Shown piece after piece: positions 28,234 through 35,389 of a stretch of DNA of 64,000 nt. Position 1 is the first letter of the stretch. Each line of letters starts with the position of its first letter. This DNA comes from Gemmatimonadota bacterium. GTDB lineage: Bacteria; Gemmatimonadota; Gemmatimonadetes; Gemmatimonadales; Gemmatimonadaceae. The position numbers were made by a program, and so were the translations under genes. The notes beneath the pieces are model-generated. The model searched no databases. It was not told the DNA's origin and saw only the letters and a program-made list of their open reading frames with translations. The stretch spans positions 35,611 through 99,610 of the forward strand of contig JAPLKT010000041.1 of the NCBI GenBank assembly GCA_026387895.1, given 5' to 3'.

Positions 28234-29630
28234 CGGATGATTCCCTGCGCCTCGGCGGGCATCTGGTCGGCGAGCTTGCGCGCCGGTACCGCGTAGATGA
28301 TACGGCCGCCGCTCTCGGCCGCTCCGCCGTACAGGACCGCAATCACAAAGCCGCGAGAATCGAAGATCGGACTCCCGCTTGATCCTTCCGCCGCGAACGC
28401 GTCGAACTGGATCACGTTCTCGAGCACTTTGCTCACGGTGGCAACGCCCAGCGTCGAGACGGCGTGGAGACTCGAGATGTCCCCTTCCATCCCAGCCGTC
28501 GAATTCCCGAGCGGATAGCCGATAATGGCGGCGGGGATCCCTACGCGAATGTTGGGGGTGCGCGACACGCCCGCGACACTGGGGAATGGCCCCTCACGAT
28601 CGATCTTGATCCACGCTAAGTCGTCCGTCTCGCTGACTTTGACCACGTGGCCGGGCATCCAGGCTGCTTTCGTCTTGTCGAACTCCACGGCGATCCGAAC
28701 GGCCGCCCCGCCGTTCTCGTCTTGCACGACGTGCTTGTTGGTGACAATCAGACCCGACGGCAGGACATTGAATCCTGTTCCTGAAACCTTCTTTCCGCTC
28801 GGTAGCTGGACCGCAATGAACACGATGGCGGGTGAGCTCTTCGCCGCAATGGCTTCGTAGTCGAGTTGCGCAGCCGAAACGAGCTGCCGCTGCCGGTTCT
28901 CGGCCGCGATCACGCGCTGCGCGAAATCCGTGCTCTTGCTGCCGTTCGAAAGTTCGCTGCGGAGCTTATTGCCCTCTGCCTTGCTCAGCGCGAGCGCCGA
29001 ATCAAGGCCACCGACCTTTCCTTTCATCGCACCCACAGTCTGCGCCACGAGCGCGCTGAGTGAATCGTTGCGTGCGAGTGCCGCCTTGAGGTTCTGCTCG
29101 GCTTTGTCTCCCGATCGTTTCCCGTAGGCGACGACGCCAATCACGACGAGCGCGACGATTGCCGCAAGGCCAATGACCATCGCGCGCAATGAGTGTGTTT
29201 GTTCCTTGACCGCGATTGCGACGCGTGCCTGCGTGTCTAGGCGACCGCTGCCAACGGGTGCCGCAACGCTCGCGCGGGCATCCCGATGACTCTCCACCCG
29301 AGTCGCCTCAGGCGGACGCGCTGCCGCCGCACCGATCGTGAGTTGCGGACCGTGCGCGCCGAGTCCGATGACGTCGCCGTCGTAGATCGGGTGATCCTCG
29401 CGCACCCGCTCGCCGTTCACGAACGTGCCGTTCGTACTGTTGCTATCGTGAATGACCAGTCGCGCGCCGATCACTTTGATCTCGCAATGCATTCCCGACA
29501 CGTCGGTGTCGAGCTCGGGGGGGAAGCGCACATCGTTTGCCGGGTGCCGCCCAATGCGAATCAGCGGCATCTCCAGCAGCTCCTGCTGCCCGGCGCGGGA
29601 GCCGGAGGTGATGTGCAGTTCAACGCGCAT
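28230..29630 (-). CDS. FHA-domain, single-TM, trypsin-like serine protease
   Basis: N-terminal FHA (LIRIGRHPANDVRFPPELDTDVSGMHCEIKV...DSNSTNGTFVNGERV); TM SLRAMVIGLAAIVALVVIGVVAYG; triad VTNKHVV / ETDDLAWIKI / AEGSSGSPIF. Confidence 0.88.
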   Translation of the reverse strand: MRVELHITSGSRAGQQELLEMPLIRIGRHPANDVRFPPELDTDVSGMHCEIKVIGARLVIHDSNSTNGTFVNGERVREDHPIYDGDVIGLGAHGPQLTIGAAAARPPEATRVESHRDARASVAAPVGSGRLDTQARVAIAVKEQTHSLRAMVIGLAAIVALVVIGVVAYGKRSGDKAEQNLKAALARNDSLSALVAQTVGAMKGKVGGLDSALALSKAEGNKLRSELSNGSKSTDFAQRVIAAENRQRQLVSAAQLDYEAIAAKSSPAIVFIAVQLPSGKKVSGTGFNVLPSGLIVTNKHVVQDENGGAAVRIAVEFDKTKAAWMPGHVVKVSETDDLAWIKIDREGPFPSVAGVSRTPNIRVGIPAAIIGYPLGNSTAGMEGDISSLHAVSTLGVATVSKVLENVIQFDAFAAEGSSGSPIFDSRGFVIAVLYGGAAESGGRIIYAVPARKLADQMPAEAQGIIR

Positions 29631-30781
29631 CAGCTTCGATTGCGCAAAAGGAGCCAGAACGCGAGCGCCGCTGCGATGCCCCCGAGTATCAACCGGAGCA
29701 TGCCGACGGATACGCGCACCGCGGGCACCGAGCGCGACTGTCCCGCGGTTTCGCGCGTTGTTGAAACGTCTGACGGCGCGGGAGTCGCTGCGGACCCCGC
29801 AGAGGGTGCAGCGGCGCCGCCTGAAGCACGACGTTCCTCCTCCGTCTCGGGCGGGAGCGAATCCGTTGACACGCGCACGGTCGGACGTGCATCGATCTCG
29901 CCGGTGTATACGCGGTGACCAACCTGCGCGTCGCCGCCCGACACCTTCAGCCCATGGCCGTCGAACAGTGCAACAATCACGGTGATGTTGTCTGGCCCGC
30001 CGTTGTCGTTGGCCAATGCAATGAGCGCGTTGCAGGCCGCTTCGAGGTTCGGAATCTGTGCGGTGACGATGCGTGCAATATCCGCCGTTCGCATTTGCCC
30101 CGAGAGGCCATCACTGCAGAGGACCAACACGTCACCGCGACTCACCTGCTGGTGGGTGAGGTCGACGCGAACGGTCGGTTCCGGTCCAAGTGCCTGCAAA
30201 ATAATATTGCGGCGACTGCTCACCTCCGCCTCTTCCACGGTGAGCTCGCCGGCTTCGATCAGTTTTTGCATCAGCGACTGATCTTGCGTAATCTGATGCG
30301 CGATTCCGTCGCGGATCAGATAGCCCCGGCTGTCACCCACCTGTGCGAGGTAGAGCGTGTCACCAAGCATTCCCGCAATCGTGGCGGTCGTTCCCATGCC
30401 GCGATTTTCTGGATGCTCGGCGGCGTATGCGTGGATCCGGTCGTTGGCGGATTCCGTGGCAGCCTTGATGGCGACCGCAAATGTCTCGGGGTCGGTGATT
30501 CCCGATCGGCACCACTTGGAGTTGAGCTGTCCTAAAACCACTTCCGTGGCGATGGCGCTGGCGATTTCGCCGGCAGCGGCTCCGCCCATTCCATCAGCGA
30601 CCATGAACAGTGTGCCACGATCTCCGAGTGCATGATCCTGCACCTGCGCACCGAGGGAGTCGTCCATCGTCGTGAGATCCGCAACGATGAAGGCGTCCTC
30701 GTTATGCTCACGCGTGCGACCGACATCCGTCTTACCGAAGACGCGGACGCGGACGGAGTCGCCGTGCAGTGAAGCGCTCAT
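29630..30781 (-). CDS. PP2C-family (Stp-type) protein phosphatase with C-terminal TM helix
   Basis: DVGRTREHNEDAF; LFMVADGMGGAAAGEIAS; AQVGDSRGYLIRDGIAHQITQDQS; CSDGLSGQM; DNGGPDNITVIVA. Confidence 0.93.
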   Translation of the reverse strand: MSASLHGDSVRVRVFGKTDVGRTREHNEDAFIVADLTTMDDSLGAQVQDHALGDRGTLFMVADGMGGAAAGEIASAIATEVVLGQLNSKWCRSGITDPETFAVAIKAATESANDRIHAYAAEHPENRGMGTTATIAGMLGDTLYLAQVGDSRGYLIRDGIAHQITQDQSLMQKLIEAGELTVEEAEVSSRRNIILQALGPEPTVRVDLTHQQVSRGDVLVLCSDGLSGQMRTADIARIVTAQIPNLEAACNALIALANDNGGPDNITVIVALFDGHGLKVSGGDAQVGHRVYTGEIDARPTVRVSTDSLPPETEEERRASGGAAAPSAGSAATPAPSDVSTTRETAGQSRSVPAVRVSVGMLRLILGGIAAALAFWLLLRNRS

Positions 30782-32544
30782 TGGCACGCTCCGGTGAACG
30801 TCTCGATCACATTCTTGGTCTTGCTCGTGGCGCCAGCCGCCTGCGCACGCTTTGCTGCCGTGCACGCTTCGGTATCGCGCCCGAGTAGCGAGTACGCGAG
30901 TGCCTGCGCCGTGTACGCGGTCCCCAAGCTCGTCCCCTTCAAGTTTTCCAGGTATGACGCGTTCAGTAAACCGACGACGGCCTTCGCGTCCTCCTTCGAT
31001 GCGCTCTTGGCGTACACGCGATCGTAGAGCACGTCCGGACTCGCGCTGGTCGACGCAGGACGCGCAACGGGCGCAGCGGGCGCTGCCGCCGTTCCTGCTG
31101 CGCCTGTAGACCCCCCGCTCGCGCCGGTCTTGCGGTCTGCTGTTTTCGTTGTGCCGGTCTTGATATCCTTCGACATGTTCTGCGTCGGTCCAGCCGAAGA
31201 CGCCTTGCTGTCCCCACCCCGGGCTGGCGCGACTGTGCCTGATGGACCAGCTGTTCCAGCTGTTCCAGCCGTTGAACCGGGGCCGGTGGAACCAACGACC
31301 ACCGTTTTTGAATCCACTAATTCGGTCGGTGGTGCGCCAGGACTTTCTACTTTCGGCCCGGGCGCCTTCATCACGAAGAAGGCAATGGCACCGACCACCA
31401 GTACTCCGCCACCGATCACGGCAGGATTCAGTCCGCTTTTCTTCTCGGCGTTCGGCGCGGTACCGCCGGTACCGCCGGCCGCGGCGGCTGACGATGACTT
31501 CTCCGCTGGCGCTGCCACCCGAGTCGCAGGGACCGCTGCCGCGCTGGCGTTGATGACCATCGTCCCCATATCGGCAACCACGGTCGCCGGCATCTTCTCT
31601 ACCGCGCGCGCCATGTCGCGCCCGAACTCAGGGGCTGTCTGGTAGCGGTCGTTCGCATCGCGGGCCAGCGCCTTGTTCATCACGCTCTGCAACTCCGTCG
31701 ACCACTGCCTGTCCGGCTTCATATCCGCAAGCGATTTCGGCTTGTCGGTAAGCCGCATAATCATGGCTTCCTGCGCCGAGTTACTCGGGAAGGGCAGCGT
31801 GCCGGTCAGGCAGTTGAAGGCCACGAGGCCAAGCGAATAGATGTCGCTCCGTCCGTCGAGCTGGTCGCCGGCGAGTTGCTCGGGACTCATGTACTCCGGC
31901 GTTCCGACCACGAGCCCGGTCTGTGTCACCTTCTGCGCATCGCTGGTGCTCGCTTTGGCGATCCCGAAGTCCACGACCTTCACCAGATCGCTACCGTCGC
32001 GATTCCGGGCAATCATGATGTTGTCGGGCTTGAGGTCGCGATGCACGATGCCATAGTCGTGCGCGACGCCGAGGGCGTCGGCCGCCTGATGGATAATCGA
32101 GGCCGCGCGTGGGACCGGCAGCGACCCGTTTTTCTCGATGAGTGCCGTCAACGACTGCCCATCGATGAACTCCATGGCAAGGAAAATCAGCCCTTCGGCC
32201 GTCTCACCGAAATCGAAAATCTGGCAGACGTTCGGGTGATTGATCTTGCTGGCGTTGTTGGCTTCGCGATTGAAGCGGGCAATGGCATCGGGGTCCTGCG
32301 TCATCCCCGGGTTCATGACCTTGAGCGCCGCTTTGCGCTGCATCTTCACGTGTTCGGCGAGGTACACCTGGCCCATGCCGCCTTCGCCGAGCTTCTTGAT
32401 GATGTGGAACTGTGCGACAATCTGGCCGACAAGATCGTTTGCCTCGCCCCCTGCCGCGCGGAGCGCCGAGCCGTCGCGCGGACAGAAGCGCTCAGACAGT
32501 GGATATTCGGTGCCGCAGGTGGGGCAGATCTTCGTGTTGTTCAC
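30778..32544 (-). CDS. transmembrane Ser/Thr protein kinase with N-terminal zinc ribbon
   Basis: CPTCGTEYPLSERFCPRDG; LGEGGMGQVYLAEH; VHRDLKPDNIMI; DFGIAKA; GTPEYMSPEQ; TM PAVIGGGVLVVGAIAFFVM; extracytoplasmic repeat-like tail. Confidence 0.93.
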   Translation of the reverse strand: MNNTKICPTCGTEYPLSERFCPRDGSALRAAGGEANDLVGQIVAQFHIIKKLGEGGMGQVYLAEHVKMQRKAALKVMNPGMTQDPDAIARFNREANNASKINHPNVCQIFDFGETAEGLIFLAMEFIDGQSLTALIEKNGSLPVPRAASIIHQAADALGVAHDYGIVHRDLKPDNIMIARNRDGSDLVKVVDFGIAKASTSDAQKVTQTGLVVGTPEYMSPEQLAGDQLDGRSDIYSLGLVAFNCLTGTLPFPSNSAQEAMIMRLTDKPKSLADMKPDRQWSTELQSVMNKALARDANDRYQTAPEFGRDMARAVEKMPATVVADMGTMVINASAAAVPATRVAAPAEKSSSAAAAGGTGGTAPNAEKKSGLNPAVIGGGVLVVGAIAFFVMKAPGPKVESPGAPPTELVDSKTVVVGSTGPGSTAGTAGTAGPSGTVAPARGGDSKASSAGPTQNMSKDIKTGTTKTADRKTGASGGSTGAAGTAAAPAAPVARPASTSASPDVLYDRVYAKSASKEDAKAVVGLLNASYLENLKGTSLGTAYTAQALAYSLLGRDTEACTAAKRAQAAGATSKTKNVIETFTGACQ

Positions 32545-33311
32545 AAGCTCTCCACGCGCAAGGTCTGGTCTCCAATAAGCATCCGCTGCCCTGCCTTCAC
32601 CGGCCGTTCGCCCCGCACAGCGACGGCGACACCATTTCTACTCCCATCGTCGAGCGCAATGAACTCTAGGTCCTCGTTGCGAATCTCGGCGTGCTTCCCG
32701 CTCATGGTCTTGTCGTACGGGAAGATCCAATCGCCAAACTCTCGTCCAATTTTGACCCCACGGCCAGCTGACAAATGCACCGCATCCCGAGCACTGCCGT
32801 CGGACCGGATCTGCTCTAACCGCGCGACATCGGCGCCGGGGACCAGAGAGCCGAGCCGTCTTGTTTGGTCCGCTTCGGGCGGATGCGGCGCCGGATAGCC
32901 GAGCCGCCGAAACCGGAGAATCTGCGAACCAACGAGAATGGTGTCGCCGTCCTGCAGGCGGTAGGGGGCGTCGATAAATAGCCACGTCCCGTTGCGAGCG
33001 CCGAGATCGCGGAGGAACAGCTCGCCATTGCGCCGCGAGAGCATGGCATGAACCGGACTGACATAGGAGTCGTTCGGGAAGGTCAGATCCCCGTCCTCGC
33101 GTCCAATCGCGATGCGATCGCCTGTGAGCGTGAACTCCTCGAGGACGTCGCGCGTCACGCTCAATCGTGACAGGCGCAGCGGCGCACGGGTCGACGGCGA
33201 CGGCGTCTCGCGCGTCGACAGGGGCTGACCGCACGCGTGGCAGCTGTCAGTGTCATCGCTGGTGTCACTCCCGCACCCGCTGCAACGAGTCACCGTGGAA
33301 ATCTCTCTCAT
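32541..33311 (-). CDS. zinc-ribbon protein with two FHA domains
   Basis: CSGCGSDTSDDTDSCHACG; FHA1 IAIGREDGDLTFPNDSYVSPVHAMLSRRNGELFLRDLGARNGTWLF; FHA2 VKIGREFGDWIFPYDKTMSGKHAEIRNEDLEFIALDDGSRNGVAV. Confidence 0.85.
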   Translation of the reverse strand: MREISTVTRCSGCGSDTSDDTDSCHACGQPLSTRETPSPSTRAPLRLSRLSVTRDVLEEFTLTGDRIAIGREDGDLTFPNDSYVSPVHAMLSRRNGELFLRDLGARNGTWLFIDAPYRLQDGDTILVGSQILRFRRLGYPAPHPPEADQTRRLGSLVPGADVARLEQIRSDGSARDAVHLSAGRGVKIGREFGDWIFPYDKTMSGKHAEIRNEDLEFIALDDGSRNGVAVAVRGERPVKAGQRMLIGDQTLRVESL

Positions 33312-33424
33312 GTTGGAACTACTCGAACCCGCCTAGAAAAGGCGGGTATACGGACCATTGGAGCGAATAATAGGGGGGGCGATGGGTAGCGGCTAGGCAG
33401 GGTCGCGCATTATGGTAGTGCGCA

Positions 33425-35389
33425 ATGGCTACTCTCTCTCGCACTTCGGTCGTCCGGCGGGCCCGTCTTGCCTTGGCGGTAAGCATCGCGTCGGTGGCGT
33501 GCACGCCAGTGCCCTCGCCGTTACCCTCGCCGTTGCCCTCGCCGTTCCCTTCGCCGGTCGAGTCTGCCGCTGCTGGGATGCGTACCGCCGCGGGCTCGTC
33601 GCGCGCGGATAGCGCGGGTCGTCCGCGCCCTCCCGCCTCGGGAGAGTTTCCCGAGAACGACCGCGCCGCAGACCCCGCGCCCCCTCTCCCGCCAGTGCCG
33701 TTGGTGGACGGGCCGCTCGCGATCAAGGTTGTGTACCCAGCAGCTGGTCAGACGCTGACCACCCGCGACTCGAATTTTGTCTTTGGCGCGGTCGGCTCTG
33801 GCCGCGCGACGCTCACGATCAATGGCGTCGGTGTTCCCGTACTACCCAACGGCTCGTTCATGGCATGGCTGGCTGTCCCGCCGGGAGAGAAGCCGCGGTA
33901 CGAACTCGTGGCACGGCGCGATGCCGACAGCACGGCTGCGGCACTCAGTGTTTCCTTGCGCCCGCTCGCCGTGGCGTTGTCAGACAACGGACCGCTCCTG
34001 ATCGACCGCGGGTCAGTAGCCCCCGCTGGCAAGCTGATGCTCCGGGGCGATGAGCGCGTCCGCGTGGCCCTGCGTGCTCCCGCGAACGCTGCGGTGTTGT
34101 TGCACACGGCTGCAGGAGAAACGCTTCCGTTGCGACACACGTCAGGCGTGTCGTGGAGCACCGAGGTCGCCGCCCGTGACGTGGCGCAACCCGGAACGCT
34201 TCTGGTGACGCGCGGCACGGACAAGGTGAGCGTCGTGACCGGCGCGGTCCAAATCCTAGACCCGTCGCTTCCGCGCTACGTCGAGCTGCTCGCCAACAAC
34301 GACGCGCCGTCCGACACCGATAAGGTCGTCAACCTCCGGCCCGCGCCGGATGGGACCTACAAGTGGGCGCTCTTTCCTGGCACGCTCGTCGAACTCACCG
34401 GCACCCGCGGCGACTGGTCCCGCGTCCGGCTCGACGAGCAACTCGAGGCATGGGTCGAGACCAAATCCACGCGCGACCGCCTTGAGATGAACGCGCCGCG
34501 GCGCACCGTGACCACTGGCCGTGTCGCTGTGAACGGGCACTGGAGCGATGTCCGGCTCAGCATGAATGACCGGCCGCCCTACCTCGTCACGCAAACGCGC
34601 GACGCGATTATGCTCACCGTCTACGGCGCCACGGCAAACACGGACCTGATCAACTTTGCCACCACGGATCCAATGGTGCGCGATGTCACGTGGGAGACGC
34701 TCGCGACCGACCGCGTCCGCTACACCATTCATCTCCGGCATCCCAGCGCGGGCTACGGTGTGCTGTGGGACCGGAGCGCGCTCGTGCTCCGTGTGCGCCA
34801 TGCGCCCGTGATCGATCCCCTGCGTCCGCTCGCGGGGCGCACGATTGTCGTTGACCCAGGGCATCCACCGATCGGATCCACCGGCCCGACGGGGCTCTAC
34901 GAAGGCGATGTCACCCTTGGCGTCGGCGAGAAACTCAAGGCGCTGCTCGAAGCGCGAGGCGCAACCGTGGTCATGACCCGCACCACGCGCGCCGCGGTGG
35001 CGCTTGCCACACGTCCGAGCATCGCACGTCGTGCGGACGGCGATGCGTTTGTGAGCATCCATCTCAATGCCTGGCCCGACGGCGTGAACCCCACCAAGGC
35101 CGCCAATGGCACGGGTACCTACTTTTTCCTCGATCACTCCGAGGCGCTCGCGCGAGTGGTCCAGCAGGGACTCGTCAGTCGCCTGGGACTCCGCGACCAA
35201 GGGATCAACTACGACAACCTCGCCGTCGCGCGCCTTACGTGGATGCCGGCGGTGCTCTGCGAAGGCGCGTTCGTGATCATTCCCGAGCAGGAGGCCGCAC
35301 TCCGCACGCCGGAGTTTCAGCAGCGGTACGCGCTCGGTATCGCGGACGGCCTCACGCGCTATTTCCTTTCGCTGCGCGACGACCGATGA
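33425..35389 (+). CDS. N-acetylmuramoyl-L-alanine amidase (Amidase_3), exported
   Basis: TIVVDPGHPPIGSTGPTGLYEGDVTLGVGEKLKALLEARGATVVMTR; VSIHLNAWPDG; VLCEGAFVIIPEQE; upstream SH3-like segment. Confidence 0.88.
   Translation: MATLSRTSVVRRARLALAVSIASVACTPVPSPLPSPLPSPFPSPVESAAAGMRTAAGSSRADSAGRPRPPASGEFPENDRAADPAPPLPPVPLVDGPLAIKVVYPAAGQTLTTRDSNFVFGAVGSGRATLTINGVGVPVLPNGSFMAWLAVPPGEKPRYELVARRDADSTAAALSVSLRPLAVALSDNGPLLIDRGSVAPAGKLMLRGDERVRVALRAPANAAVLLHTAAGETLPLRHTSGVSWSTEVAARDVAQPGTLLVTRGTDKVSVVTGAVQILDPSLPRYVELLANNDAPSDTDKVVNLRPAPDGTYKWALFPGTLVELTGTRGDWSRVRLDEQLEAWVETKSTRDRLEMNAPRRTVTTGRVAVNGHWSDVRLSMNDRPPYLVTQTRDAIMLTVYGATANTDLINFATTDPMVRDVTWETLATDRVRYTIHLRHPSAGYGVLWDRSALVLRVRHAPVIDPLRPLAGRTIVVDPGHPPIGSTGPTGLYEGDVTLGVGEKLKALLEARGATVVMTRTTRAAVALATRPSIARRADGDAFVSIHLNAWPDGVNPTKAANGTGTYFFLDHSEALARVVQQGLVSRLGLRDQGINYDNLAVARLTWMPAVLCEGAFVIIPEQEAALRTPEFQQRYALGIADGLTRYFLSLRDDR
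33512..33559 (+). repeat. 12-bp tandem repeat (ccctcgccgttn), 4 copies, in frame
   Basis: Read directly; encodes PSPLPSPLPSPFPSP just after the signal/lipobox-like region. Confidence 0.92.
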
